Program-made: the position numbers and the translations under genes
Virus record (IMG/VR): IMGVR_UViG_3300035698_006802
Coordinates: 34,703 to 98,702 of that record
DNA length: 64,000 bases
Source of the DNA: a virus
Reading direction: 5' to 3' (one strand)
Part shown: in pieces, positions 52,610 through 61,881 of the stretch
Layout of the letters: every line of letters begins with the position of its first letter
Position numbering within the stretch: the stretch's first letter is position 1
The notes under the pieces: generated by a model
What the model saw: only the letters and a program-made list of their open reading frames with translations
Told to the model about the DNA's origin: nothing
The model's database searches: none

Positions 52610-53917
52610 ATGGACAAGTTGCTGACCCGCCAGGGCGCTCGCAATGTCACAAAGCTGATGGACAGGCTCGCAGACCTGATCCAGAATCAATCCAACACCC
52701 TGGGTATCCCAGACAAGGTTGCAGTCGACTATGCAACCCGCACGGATCTGGTTTCCGATGCCATCGAGATCAGGGCAACGGAGAACTTCCCGAAGGATGC
52801 AGCGGAGGTCGATTCTACTCCTGCAGCAGCTGACCCCGACGTTCAAGGTGTCACAGACGAGTCCGGTGGCAAGACTGACGAGGGTCCCAACTCTGGTGAT
52901 CAGAACAAGGCAGAGAGCTACTACGGGAAGAACGCAGACGACGAGCTTCTCCGCCAGATGCTGGCAGAAGAGAAGATGGCGTCCCCGGAATGGTCCGTGG
53001 AGCCCGGCAAGAATGAGACTGGTGAGTCCGTGGAGCCCGGTGGAAGTGCCCCGCCCCATTGGGATGCCAATGCCATCGGTGATGATCGTGGCGGCCCCTT
53101 CCGGGCAGACGGCGACGAGCCCTACATGGGCGGCGAGTTCTCCCAGGTGGAATTCCATCAGCTCCGTGACAAGCAGCAGAGTGGGCAGATCTCCGGGGTC
53201 GACCCGAAGCTGGCAAATGAGTTCATCCGTCTTGCACAGGATCTGGGTCACTTTCGCCAAGCAGACCTGATGTCCGGGTTCAAGGGCACCATCCGAATCC
53301 TTGCTGATCTTCAGACCGAATCCGAGTCGATGGCAAAGAAGCTGGAAGCAGTTGCAGGCGACCTGCTCAAGCGCAAGACGGACGTGGACAAAGAGTACGC
53401 GGACGCAGTGAAGAAGCTTCACGAAGCTGTCCCCAGTGAGTTGGAAGCCCAGGGCCAGATCCTCATGGCACTCAAGAAGCGCCTCATGGAAGCAGATGCG
53501 ATTCTGCAGGTCAAGTCGAACTCCCGTTCGATTAGTTCCATCCAGAAGGAAATGCTCGTGGCAGTCGCAGAAGAGTACGGTGAGGAGATTGGCGAGTTCG
53601 TCAAGACCGCATCCGCAGCCCTCCGTGACCAGCGCAAGAAGCTCATCATCGTCTTTGAGGGCTTCTCCCTTGAGGAGCGCAACAAGTCTGCTTCGGACAA
53701 GGAAGCCGGTTCTCTGGACGCACTGTTCAAGTTCCGCGACTGGCTCTCCAAGAACGTCAACACTCTCGTTCGTTTCTTCAAGACCGCCACCAGTGTCACC
53801 AAGGGTGCCGCCAGTGTCGTGGACAAGCGCCATGACGGTCTGATGAAGGCAATCAAGAGTGCAGACGCCGGCAAGCTGGCTTCTGGTGACTTCTACGGTT
53901 TCAACCTCTTCTCATAG
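52610..53917 (+). CDS. Probable virion or assembly protein, coiled coil
   Basis: A 435-residue protein with an acidic, glycine-rich first half and a long helical second half (many Leu/Lys heptads) such as 'ADLQTESESMAKKLEAVAGDLLKRKTD'. The first gene of the head module, followed by a small zinc protein, the protease, scaffold and capsid. Function unknown; a core or scaffold-associated protein is plausible. Confidence 0.5.
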   Translation: MDKLLTRQGARNVTKLMDRLADLIQNQSNTLGIPDKVAVDYATRTDLVSDAIEIRATENFPKDAAEVDSTPAAADPDVQGVTDESGGKTDEGPNSGDQNKAESYYGKNADDELLRQMLAEEKMASPEWSVEPGKNETGESVEPGGSAPPHWDANAIGDDRGGPFRADGDEPYMGGEFSQVEFHQLRDKQQSGQISGVDPKLANEFIRLAQDLGHFRQADLMSGFKGTIRILADLQTESESMAKKLEAVAGDLLKRKTDVDKEYADAVKKLHEAVPSELEAQGQILMALKKRLMEADAILQVKSNSRSISSIQKEMLVAVAEEYGEEIGEFVKTASAALRDQRKKLIIVFEGFSLEERNKSASDKEAGSLDALFKFRDWLSKNVNTLVRFFKTATSVTKGAASVVDKRHDGLMKAIKSADAGKLASGDFYGFNLFS

Positions 53918-53926
53918 GGAGCCCCT

Positions 53927-54478
53927 TTGGCAAAACGGACTGCCGAGAACAATGTCAACTACCAGGAGCGAGCTGCAGAGTTCGTGGTGGGCGACCTTGC
54001 GATCCCATTCGGACACGACGATGCCGTGGCCGGAAGGGTGACGGCAGTCTGGCCCGCCATTGGTATGGTGGATGTGGAATTCGCTTCGGGGAACAAACGG
54101 TACCCCGTAGAGGATGTGGTTCGAGGTAACCCCGAGAACGCACTCACTATCCCCCCCTCCACGTCTTCGGTTCCTGGTGGACAGCCCACGGTCTCCGTCC
54201 CCGGTGGCCCCAAGGCTGCATCTATGGGCAGGGTAGCTCAAGCATTCGTGAAGAAGGCACTCTACTGGTCTGGAAAGGACCGGCAGTACCGAGCCACCTT
54301 GGAAGAGTCCAACAGTGGCCACTATCTCTGCCCTAAGTGCAGAGCACGCGGCATTGACTGCACACTACGCCCTGCCATCTACAAACGCCGTGAGGGTGTA
54401 AGTGAGAGGCTTCTAGGGTGTGGTGAGTGCCTGTTCCTAGTGAAGAAGTCTGATGTTGTGAACGGAGGGGTTGTCTGA
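53927..54478 (+). CDS. SH3/KOW-like and zinc-finger protein of the head module
   Basis: A 183-residue protein. Residues ~15-65 look like an SH3 barrel (VGDLAIPFGHDDAVAGRVTAVW). A C-terminal zinc site is suggested by YLCPKCRARG...DCT and LGCGECLF. TTG start after AGGGAGC. It overlaps the next ATG. GRVAQAFVKKALYW is another variant of the recurrent motif. Name unknown. Confidence 0.55.
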   Translation: MAKRTAENNVNYQERAAEFVVGDLAIPFGHDDAVAGRVTAVWPAIGMVDVEFASGNKRYPVEDVVRGNPENALTIPPSTSSVPGGQPTVSVPGGPKAASMGRVAQAFVKKALYWSGKDRQYRATLEESNSGHYLCPKCRARGIDCTLRPAIYKRREGVSERLLGCGECLFLVKKSDVVNGGVV

Positions 54479-55911
54479 TGGCTTTCCTTCGCTATGCCAA
54501 TGCTCTTGTGGTTCAACCCCAGGTCTCTCAAAAGGGCTGGGGCAAGGTTCGCAAGACTGCTGCATCCCCGAGCCACAACATCATGGCTCAGGCTTCCGAG
54601 ATCCTGGGACACAACTTCGATCCCAATCGGTACCTTCTGACCCACAGCACCATTGTTGCTAGTGTGGACACGGAAGAAGTGCCCAATGTCAGGCTCGGGC
54701 GTGTGAAGGTTGGTTCGAAGGCAATCAACCGGAAGTACAGCGACTACTACATCAAGTCTGCTTGCTCCGGACTCGTGAACAACAACGGTGACTCCTGGCC
54801 CCGTGAGGTTTTGCTTGCCAGCTACCGCACGTTCATTGGTGCCCACAACTTCCTAGAGCATGTTCAGCTTGAGGAGCAGTCCAAGGGCCGTGTCCTCGAT
54901 GCTGTGGCACGTGACATTGGCGACTCCGTCTATGTCGACATCCTGGTTGCCACTGACAAGAACCACACACAGCTCGTCAAGGACATCCAGTCAGGCAAGA
55001 TGGGCACCCTGTCGATGGGTTGCTCGGTAGAAGAAACTACATGTACGAAGTGTGGAAACGTTGCTGTCGATGAGACCGACCTTTGCGATTGCATCCGGTA
55101 CGCCAAGCTCAACAAGTTCTATGACGAGCAAGGGACCCAGAGGATCATTGCAGAGCTGTGCGGCAACACTGCTCTTGACCCCAATGCTGGAGTCAACTTC
55201 ATCGATGCCAGTTGGGTCGGCACCCCCGCTTTCACGGGTGCAGTCATCCGAAACATCCTCGACACCTCCCAGGTGTCGGATGACATGACACGGCGCCTCC
55301 AGGCAGTCCTCAACAGTCCTCCCGAACAATGGGGTGGCAGGGACAACCGACAGGTAATCGCGTCCCTGCTGATCGATTCTCGAAAAGCCTTCGACTTTGG
55401 TGACGAGGGTGGAGACGAGGGTGAGGGTGAGGACGCTCCGGAACCAGAGCCCGAGAAATCTCCCCTGGATGAGTTGTCCGACAAGGTGATGAAATCCGTC
55501 ACAGACACCGTTCAGGACAGGGTGGACAAAGAGCTTCAAAAGAAGAAGCTTGAAGATGCCCCCAACACTGAAGACTCCACAATGGGTCCCAACGACAGCA
55601 TCATCAAAGAGGGCTACACAACTGCTGTGAAGGCCCTTGTGAAGAAGGCTTCGTCCCACGTTGAATTCGTGGACAGCTTCTCCTCTATCAATCGCGTTTT
55701 CGGGGTCAAAATCTCCCGTGATGTATACAGGGCCGTCCTCCAGACAGGCCCCATCACGGCATACCCCACAACTACCACCTTCCTGATTGCGTGCAAGCAT
55801 GCAGTTGGAAGATCGGTCACCCCCGTCGATGTTCGAGCCATGGTTCGCATCGGCAAACTGCTTACGAGAGTGAGCACTTCATCCTCCGCCAATGGCAAGG
55901 AGACACCATGA
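54478..55911 (+). CDS. Prohead protease/core protein-like
   Basis: A 477-residue protein by context just before scaffold and major capsid. The central region 'KGRVLDAVARDIGDSVYVDILVATDKNHTQL...GKMGTLSMGCSVEE' resembles phage prohead protease domains; His163 and Ser179 would be candidate catalytic residues. A zinc site (TTCTKCGNVA..LCDCI) follows, and the C-terminal part is acidic (EGEDAPEPEPEKSPLDELSD) and helical, like a fused scaffold. It would cut scaffold and perhaps the large packaged proteins. Family assignment is by eye. Ends in an ATGA overlap with the next gene. Confidence 0.5.
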   Translation: MAFLRYANALVVQPQVSQKGWGKVRKTAASPSHNIMAQASEILGHNFDPNRYLLTHSTIVASVDTEEVPNVRLGRVKVGSKAINRKYSDYYIKSACSGLVNNNGDSWPREVLLASYRTFIGAHNFLEHVQLEEQSKGRVLDAVARDIGDSVYVDILVATDKNHTQLVKDIQSGKMGTLSMGCSVEETTCTKCGNVAVDETDLCDCIRYAKLNKFYDEQGTQRIIAELCGNTALDPNAGVNFIDASWVGTPAFTGAVIRNILDTSQVSDDMTRRLQAVLNSPPEQWGGRDNRQVIASLLIDSRKAFDFGDEGGDEGEGEDAPEPEPEKSPLDELSDKVMKSVTDTVQDRVDKELQKKKLEDAPNTEDSTMGPNDSIIKEGYTTAVKALVKKASSHVEFVDSFSSINRVFGVKISRDVYRAVLQTGPITAYPTTTTFLIACKHAVGRSVTPVDVRAMVRIGKLLTRVSTSSSANGKETP

Positions 55912-57167
55912 GCCGTAAGCGTCTGAGTTGGAACGACGGGGACACACTTCCCGTAGAACGTGCCCGTGAGGCATCCGCTCACCCCGCGACCCCCGATGAG
56001 GGTGCCGCATCTCCTGCACACACGCAGCCCGATCCGGGCGAGCATGACTATGAGAACGGTGACACGTCCTCTTGGGCAGAAGATCCTCACCCGGGTCCGT
56101 ACCCGAACTCCGCACATCCCGCGACTCCGGACGAGGGCCCCGCGTCCCCGGCATACAAGGCTGCTGCTGCCCGTGAGCTTCGTGCTTCGGTCGAACGCAA
56201 GGCTTCCCTGTGCATCCGCATTGCCGAGTCGATGATGCCTGCTAAGTCGACTGTTGCTTCCATCGAGAACCAAGCTCTCTTGCTGATGGATCTCCCTTCC
56301 GCTTCGATCAACACCATGCTCGGCCGCGTGGCTGGCGATGATGATGACGAAGACGACGAGGGCGATGACGACAGCGAAGAGGTCGATGCAAAGACCGCCG
56401 CACAGGACAATGCTCTTCTCCGTCGTCTCGCAGAGGAAGATGAGGACGAGGACGAGGACGCAGACAAGACCGCTGCCGACAATGCCCTTCTCCGTCGTCT
56501 CCTCGCAGAGGAAGATGGGGACGAAGACGAGGACGAGGACGATGGCAAGGAGGCAAGCTCTAGCAAGACTGCCCTTGACCAGATCCTCGACAAGCTGTCC
56601 GGTATCGAGACTCGCCTGTCCTGCATCGAAGACGGTGGCATGGGCGGTGACGATCTGGTCGATGACGAGGAGACCATGCTTCTCTCCATGATGGAAGACG
56701 AAGAAGAAGTGGTCGATGAGGGCGATGAGGAAGCCATGCTTCTCTCCATGATGGAAGACGAAGATGACATGGGTGACATCGACCCCGTGGGCATGGACGA
56801 CGGCATGGGCGATCCCATGATGGATGACGGCCTGCTGGACGTTGGCATGGGCGATCCCATGATGGGCGATCCCATGATGGATGAAGTTGTCCTCGATGAC
56901 GACGAAGACGCTCTCCTCGCCAATCTCTTTGCTGATCAGCGCCTCGCCGCTGATGACAAGGAAGAGGAAGTCGAGGAAGTCGAAGAAGAGGTCGAGGAGG
57001 ATGCCAAGGAGGCCAAGAAGAAGGCTTCCCGCAAGCCCCGTCCGAAGAAGGCAAGCGCTGGTGCTTCCCGTCTCGGTGGTGTGTCTGCATCCGCCCCGTC
57101 CGAGCTGAAGGAACTGGAAGCCCTCTGGCCGACCGCTCCTGATGTTTCCAAGGTCTTCGGAAGCTAG
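55908..57167 (+). CDS. Acidic scaffold or core protein with internal repeats
   Basis: A 419-residue, extremely acidic protein, with Asp/Glu runs in the middle and a Lys/Ala-rich basic stretch near residue 375-395. Repeated units include DNALLRRLLAEED (x2), MLLSMMEDE (x2) and MGDPMM (x3). A scaffold that is removed during head maturation is the usual role of such a protein between protease and capsid. Starts at ATG 55908 overlapping the protease stop. Confidence 0.6.
   Translation: MSRKRLSWNDGDTLPVERAREASAHPATPDEGAASPAHTQPDPGEHDYENGDTSSWAEDPHPGPYPNSAHPATPDEGPASPAYKAAAARELRASVERKASLCIRIAESMMPAKSTVASIENQALLLMDLPSASINTMLGRVAGDDDDEDDEGDDDSEEVDAKTAAQDNALLRRLAEEDEDEDEDADKTAADNALLRRLLAEEDGDEDEDEDDGKEASSSKTALDQILDKLSGIETRLSCIEDGGMGGDDLVDDEETMLLSMMEDEEEVVDEGDEEAMLLSMMEDEDDMGDIDPVGMDDGMGDPMMDDGLLDVGMGDPMMGDPMMDEVVLDDDEDALLANLFADQRLAADDKEEEVEEVEEEVEEDAKEAKKKASRKPRPKKASAGASRLGGVSASAPSELKELEALWPTAPDVSKVFGS
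56411..56760 (+). repeat. Internal coding repeats of the scaffold gene
   Basis: Two DNA copies of a 'CTTCTCCGTCGTCTC...GCAGAGGAAGATG' unit (near 56411 and 56486) and two copies of 'ATGCTTCTCTCCATGATGGAAGACGAAG' (near 56677 and 56737). GGGCGATCCCATGATG occurs three times downstream (56807-56878). Confidence 0.75.
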
Positions 57168-57176
57168 ACCCGAGTT

Positions 57177-57207
57177 TCTTGTGGGGGACACCAAGTTCCC
57201 CACAAGA
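57177..57207 (+). promoter_or_regulatory. Strong inverted repeat between scaffold and capsid genes
   Basis: Perfect 10-bp stem TCTTGTGGGG (57177-57186) and CCCCACAAGA (57198-57207) with an 11-nt loop. No T run follows, so it is not a clear intrinsic terminator; an mRNA-processing or attenuation site is more likely. Confidence 0.5.
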
Positions 57208-57381
57208 GTCCAGGATTCTAGTCAAAGGGTTGGAAACGACCCCAGGGCGAATGGAATCCTCGGTAATCTGTAAATAGAGCTGGACATATAGGTAGACGAC
57301 ACCTGGCTGGTTGGCACTCGCCTCCCAGTCTCCTTTCAACCAACACGCTCTGTAAACAGTGAGCAGGCAGGAGATTCTCAT
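57208..57381. other. Untranslated region before capsid-associated gene, possible promoter
   Basis: 174 bases with GTAAATAGAGCTGGACATATAGG (a possible TATA element) and a CAGGAG ribosome site before the ATG at 57382. No gene is seen. Confidence 0.35.
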
Positions 57382-58053
57382 ATGCCTATGCTTGGACAGT
57401 CGAGTGGTGGGTGGACTGAGTCATCGTCAGCTCTTCGAATTCTGTACGTCGGTGTACGGAACTCTGAAGGAATCCTGACGGATGATGCGTTCACCCAGAC
57501 CAACCCGCCAAACGTCACCGTGGCAGCAACCATTAGCACCAATGTCGACACAAGTGTCCTCGGTGTGCTGAGTGGTTCGATTGCCTTCACCCGCCCGGAC
57601 CAGGGTAGCAACTACATCGGTGGCAACGCCGAGACGCTGGCTACCGCCTCGCAAGAGTTCTACGTCCGCCCGGTCGGTCTCTTCATCAACACTGCTGCTG
57701 GCAATGCCTTCGAGAACCAGCCCGGCCCCGCAAGTGGCAAGGGTCCCTATGTCTCGGCACAGGGCACCTACGCTTCGCAGCTGTTCGAGACTCAGGCTCT
57801 CGACGCCACAACCGGTGGTGCAGCTCTGGCACAGGGTGATGCACTCACCTATGTCACTGGTCAGACCCTCATCGCTTCACGCAATGGCTACCTGATGTGC
57901 CTGCGTGATGGCTCTGATGGCATCACGTCCAATGACAATGCAACCAATGCCGCAGAGCGCGAGCATGGGCATGCTGTCTCCACTGTCCTGGGCATCCTGA
58001 AGATGCCGGCGGATTCGGTCCAGACCGAAATCGTCTTCGACCAGAGGGTATAG
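57382..58053 (+). CDS. Capsid decoration or minor capsid protein
   Basis: A 223-residue beta-rich protein directly before the major capsid gene, with 'VTVAATISTNVDTSVLGVLSGSIAFTRPDQ' and 'GNAFENQPGPASGKGPYVS', typical of small head proteins. CAGGAG ribosome site. It may decorate or stabilise the capsid. Confidence 0.5.
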   Translation: MPMLGQSSGGWTESSSALRILYVGVRNSEGILTDDAFTQTNPPNVTVAATISTNVDTSVLGVLSGSIAFTRPDQGSNYIGGNAETLATASQEFYVRPVGLFINTAAGNAFENQPGPASGKGPYVSAQGTYASQLFETQALDATTGGAALAQGDALTYVTGQTLIASRNGYLMCLRDGSDGITSNDNATNAAEREHGHAVSTVLGILKMPADSVQTEIVFDQRV

Positions 58054-58056
58054 ACC

Positions 58057-58929
58057 ATGTCTGCATCCAATACAACCAAGCAGCGTATCATCCAGGACTT
58101 CATCGCATCGCCCCAGGGCCGTGCGAAGCTGGCCGCTTCGATGACTCAGCCGCTTCGTCTCCGTCGTGACTACATGGCCGTGGGTCGTAAGACCTTCCTG
58201 GTCGAGCAGCTTCCCGATGGCGCACTCCCGATCTACGACAAAGACCCCGATGTGACCGCCTACGTGATCGGTGAAGAGGGTGAGAACCTTCTGGCCATTA
58301 CCAAGACCCGTCGTGTGATCTTCCCGCTCTTCGAGATCGCAAGCAACCCCGAGATCCCGCTCACGCAGATCAAGGAACGTCGCTTCGACCTCATCGAGCG
58401 TGCACAGGATCTGGCTCGCGCACAGATTCAGGCCGCAGAAGACGAGCGTGTCTTCTCCGTCCTGGACGCAATCGCGACCAACGGCTTCGACAGCATCGCC
58501 GGTGGTGAGAACCCCGACGTGCCCGTCGTCGCTCCGATCTCTGGCGCAGTTCTGGCAGACGCCTATGCACTCATCGAACGCCACGACCTCCGTGTCGCTC
58601 GCGTCTTCATGAATGCACGGGACTACGCCGACCTTCGCAAGTTCGGTCGTGACATCCTGGACATCGAGTCCCAGCGTGAGCTGCTGAAGACTGGCCTCAT
58701 GGGAACCCTCTGGGGCGCCCAGGTCATCGTCAGCCGTCTCGTCCCTGTCGGCACGGTCTATGTATGCTGCGAGCCCGAAATGTTCGGACGCATCCCCGTC
58801 AGGACAGAGCTCACTGTTCTCTCCGCAGATGACCCCAAGGCACGCACGATTGGGTTCAGTTGCTTCGAGAATTTGGGCATCGGCGCGTACAATCCGAAGG
58901 GTCTCACCCGTCTCACCATCACCCGGTAG
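58057..58929 (+). CDS. Major capsid protein, HK97 fold
   Basis: A 290-residue protein with features of the HK97 fold: an N-arm followed by 'PLRLRRDYMAVGRKTFLVEQLPDGALPIYDKDPDVTAYVIGEEGE', long spine helix 'RFDLIERAQDLARAQIQAAEDERVFSVLDAIA', and a C-terminal 'WGAQVIVSRLVPVGTVYVCCEPEMFGRIPVRTELTV' segment. It would form the capsid shell. The position after protease and scaffold and before the terminator supports this. AGAGGG ribosome site before ATG. Confidence 0.8.
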   Translation: MSASNTTKQRIIQDFIASPQGRAKLAASMTQPLRLRRDYMAVGRKTFLVEQLPDGALPIYDKDPDVTAYVIGEEGENLLAITKTRRVIFPLFEIASNPEIPLTQIKERRFDLIERAQDLARAQIQAAEDERVFSVLDAIATNGFDSIAGGENPDVPVVAPISGAVLADAYALIERHDLRVARVFMNARDYADLRKFGRDILDIESQRELLKTGLMGTLWGAQVIVSRLVPVGTVYVCCEPEMFGRIPVRTELTVLSADDPKARTIGFSCFENLGIGAYNPKGLTRLTITR

Positions 58930-58954
58930 ACTAGGTAGAACCTGAAGGTTCAGC

Positions 58955-58989
58955 AAGCCACTCCCCTTCATTGGGGGGTGGCTTTCTTG
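58955..58989 (+). terminator. Rho-independent terminator after the capsid gene
   Basis: Stem AAGCCACTCCCC...GGGGGGTGGCTT with a TTCATT loop followed by a TTCTT tract. It ends the head operon. Confidence 0.75.
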
Positions 58990-59064
58990 CGTGTGTTGGT
59001 TGTGGAATTTCAACAGTGTCCGGTAGTGGGGGTCTTGGGTTCATATGTGTGGTAGGGTGCTGTT

Positions 59065-61626
59065 ATGCCCTACGAAAAGTTTGAGACGAAGCACGGACTA
59101 GACGCAGACAAGCTGCGAGCCCTCTATGTGGAACACACTGATGTGGAGATTGCCCTTCAGCTGGGGGTGGCAGAACTGACGGTGCGTCGTTGGCGTGGGA
59201 AATGGGACATCCCAACATTGAGTGCTCGTCAACGTCGGGATCGGGGACGAGCAGCAACAGGTGAGCCTGTGTTGGATGATCTCACTCCTGTCCTGCTGGC
59301 AGACATGTATACCCATATGGGTGACTCACAGATTGCTGCCTTCTATGGGGTCAAGAAACCCGCCATTCGGCGTCTTCGGGTTCGGTGGGGGATCGCTCCC
59401 ATCAGCAAGACCCAACGGAGTACCCGGGAGGGGGGATTCACTCCAGAGCAAAAGGAAATCGTGATTGGTACCATGCTTGGGGATGGGCACTTGCTTGAGC
59501 GGGGTGTGTTGTCTGTTGGACACGGACATACACAATACCAGTACATCAGCCGTGTTCGCAGCCTTCTAGCTCCACACTCAAAGCCTCTTTCATATGAGGA
59601 ATCTTTGATGGATTCCACGGGGCAGCTCACCTTTGGGTTCACGTTCCGTACCGTTCAACATGCATGGTTGAAAGAGATGCGGCAGAATTTCTACCCCGAA
59701 GGGAAGCGTGTGTTCCCAGTGTGTGTACTGGAGAATCTGACCCCAAGGTCGTTGGCATACTGGTACTTTGACGACGGCAACTTGGCTGACACCGCGTCCT
59801 TTGCATTGGGGGATGTGTCTGCGGAAGATGCAGAGAGGGTTTGCACACAGGTGTCCCAAAGGTTTGGGGTCGATGCCTATGTGGGACATCGGTCAAACCC
59901 CACCTGTCAGATCATGGCAATTAGCAACCAAACCTCGGATACGCTGTTCCATCTGGTTCGGGACTATGCCACCCCCGATATGCTCCACAAACTCCCCAGG
60001 AAGCATTGGACTGCAGGGCTGTTGGTTTCATCCGCCACACGAACCCCTGTGGCAAGCCGTGTCCCCTCTGATCTGTATGGGCGGGCTAAGCGGTGGGGAA
60101 GTCTTTGTGCAGATGGCCGAGAATCCCTGTTGGATGACCTTGTGGCCTTCTGGCATTCCGTGGGGTTCCCCCACCAGGACCCACGCCCCGAGGAGCTTGA
60201 GGTTCTTCACCACCTTGAGGAAGGGCACGTTCTGCAGGGGGGAGCCCTCAAACCTCGACAAGTGGGCCAAGCTACATGCCATGCTTTTGCCCGGCACATC
60301 TGGGACGCCAAATCCTATGAGGCCCATGAGAGTCCAAGGGAGATCTTCAATGACCCCACCTTGTTGCGTGGTGCCCTCAAGTTTGCCCTCAACCTGAAGA
60401 AGCCAATGTCTGATGCCACAGTGCGGATGGCCCTTCGAGTGTGGAAGCATAGTGGGGTCTACAACTTCCGCCCCGCTATAGCAAAGGTGTTGGTGGACAG
60501 GTATTGCCGTCCAGGGGGTGTCGTGTGGGATCCCTGTGCAGGGTACGGCGGACGGTTGTTGGGCACGGTCCTGTCTAATGCAAGGGCCAAGTACATTGCC
60601 TGTGAACCCCAAGCAGAGACCTGTGCTCGGTTGCACCAACTGGTGGACTGGGTGGAAGGGTACCTCCCAGGCACGGCAGCTTGCTCCTGTGTCCATGAGA
60701 CCCCTGCAGAGGAGTTCGAGCCCCCCTCCGGGGTGGATATGGTCATGACATCCCCTCCCTACTGGAGAAAGGAGTTGTACGGCTCTGCCGAGACCCAATC
60801 GGGTGTGAGGTACCCCACCTATGAGTCATGGCTTCGTGGTTTCTGGGAACCTGTCATAAGAAAAGGGCTCCAGTGCCTCAGGCACGGGGGTTGGCTAGTG
60901 CTGAACGTTGATGACTTCAAGATCGATGGTGTTGCCTACTCTCTTGTGGAAGACACCCGGAGATTGGTGGGGCGGCCTCCGGATGAGGAATTTGAGTATG
61001 CAATGCCGAAGTTCAGGAACCGAGCCAACAGTGAAAAGGTGCTCTGTTGGGTGCAGAATGAGATCATCGAGCGCACCCAGGTCACTGTGGAGCCACTTCA
61101 GCTGAGTCGTTGCTCCGTGTGTCGGAGACCAACACCATCTTCACAGCTGCAGGGGGGCACATGTGCGTCTTGCCAACCTGTCCGGTGTGGCGGGTGTGGT
61201 GTTGTTCTGCAGGGTGCTCACCAGAACCGGAAGTGGTGTGGTGGTTGCCGGCGAACAGAGGATGCAGATCGGGCTCGGAACAAGAGGGCACGCCTTCGCA
61301 AGGAGAAACCCCCAACAGGCACCCGCACATTCACCTGTAAAGCTTGTGGTTGCCTGTGGGAGACACAACAGCTTGGGAATCCCTGGTGGTGTCCAGGTTG
61401 CCGGGAAGATGCGGAGATGGCCCGGAGAAGGAAGGTTTGTGGGTATCGGGAGTGTGGGCAGGAGTTTGCGGACACATCGCAGAAGAACTCGATGTCCTAC
61501 TGCTGCACAGAACACCGCCGCAGAGAGAAGCTGTTCCGAACAGGTAAGGTCACTGGCGTGTCCCAGTTCCGTAAGCCTGACCCCATTCTAGGCAAGGCTC
61601 AACCGGAGCAAGGAAGCTGCGGGTGA
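59065..61626 (+). CDS. LAGLIDADG homing endonuclease fused to a DNA methyltransferase and zinc-ribbon array
   Basis: An 853-residue fusion. Residues 1-110 hold two helix-turn-helix-like segments. LAGLIDADG-type motifs follow: VIGTMLGDGH with Asp140 and YWYFDDGN with Asp236. Then a complete DNA methyltransferase with cofactor motif WDPCAGYGGRLL (Asp489) before catalytic TSPPYW (563-567), alpha/gamma-like motif order. From 683 onward, four cysteine-pair sets (CSVC/CASC, CGGC/CGGC, CKAC/CPGC, CGYREC/CCTEH) look like zinc ribbons. The protein could both cut and modify DNA. Starts after a terminator, as an independent mobile unit. Confidence 0.8.
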   Translation: MPYEKFETKHGLDADKLRALYVEHTDVEIALQLGVAELTVRRWRGKWDIPTLSARQRRDRGRAATGEPVLDDLTPVLLADMYTHMGDSQIAAFYGVKKPAIRRLRVRWGIAPISKTQRSTREGGFTPEQKEIVIGTMLGDGHLLERGVLSVGHGHTQYQYISRVRSLLAPHSKPLSYEESLMDSTGQLTFGFTFRTVQHAWLKEMRQNFYPEGKRVFPVCVLENLTPRSLAYWYFDDGNLADTASFALGDVSAEDAERVCTQVSQRFGVDAYVGHRSNPTCQIMAISNQTSDTLFHLVRDYATPDMLHKLPRKHWTAGLLVSSATRTPVASRVPSDLYGRAKRWGSLCADGRESLLDDLVAFWHSVGFPHQDPRPEELEVLHHLEEGHVLQGGALKPRQVGQATCHAFARHIWDAKSYEAHESPREIFNDPTLLRGALKFALNLKKPMSDATVRMALRVWKHSGVYNFRPAIAKVLVDRYCRPGGVVWDPCAGYGGRLLGTVLSNARAKYIACEPQAETCARLHQLVDWVEGYLPGTAACSCVHETPAEEFEPPSGVDMVMTSPPYWRKELYGSAETQSGVRYPTYESWLRGFWEPVIRKGLQCLRHGGWLVLNVDDFKIDGVAYSLVEDTRRLVGRPPDEEFEYAMPKFRNRANSEKVLCWVQNEIIERTQVTVEPLQLSRCSVCRRPTPSSQLQGGTCASCQPVRCGGCGVVLQGAHQNRKWCGGCRRTEDADRARNKRARLRKEKPPTGTRTFTCKACGCLWETQQLGNPWWCPGCREDAEMARRRKVCGYRECGQEFADTSQKNSMSYCCTEHRRREKLFRTGKVTGVSQFRKPDPILGKAQPEQGSCG

Positions 61627-61701
61627 GCCTGTGCTGGTTTTCAAGAAGGTGTAGGGGGTGATCTTCGCGTAGATGGGGGTACTTGAGGATCAGGAGAACC
61701 T

Positions 61702-61881
61702 ATGCAGACCAAACCCCCCTACTGCTACGGCGGTAAGACGTTCCCGTCACTCCAGGCTATCGGGAAGCACATTATGGGCTTTCTCGACTACTACAACCGT
61801 GTGCTGGACGTCGAGAAATTCGATCCTGTTTTGGCAGACATGGTTGCGGATCGGCACTACATCTGGAGACATCGGGGGTGA
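61702..61881 (+). CDS. Small protein (59 aa)
   Basis: Tyrosine- and aromatic-rich 59-residue peptide (MQTKPPYCYGGKTFPSLQAI to the RG end). ATG 61702 has a CAGGAGAACCT ribosome site; the stop overlaps the next GTG (GTGA). Function unknown; translational coupling with the next gene suggests a real gene. Confidence 0.55.
   Translation: MQTKPPYCYGGKTFPSLQAIGKHIMGFLDYYNRVLDVEKFDPVLADMVADRHYIWRHRG

Noticed and set aside
56160-56930. Minus-strand Ser-rich frame opposite the scaffold gene
   Set aside because: Antisense of Asp/Glu codons gives Ser/Ala; not a gene.
57240-57381. tRNA gene in the gap before the capsid genes
   Set aside because: No cloverleaf or T-arm consensus was found there or in any other gap.
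58990-59064. TTTCAACAG...GTAGTGGGGG before the endonuclease-methyltransferase gene looks like the same promoter on the plus strand
   Set aside because: Spacing between TTTCAA and GTAGTG is 9 instead of 15, and the CG before TA is absent.
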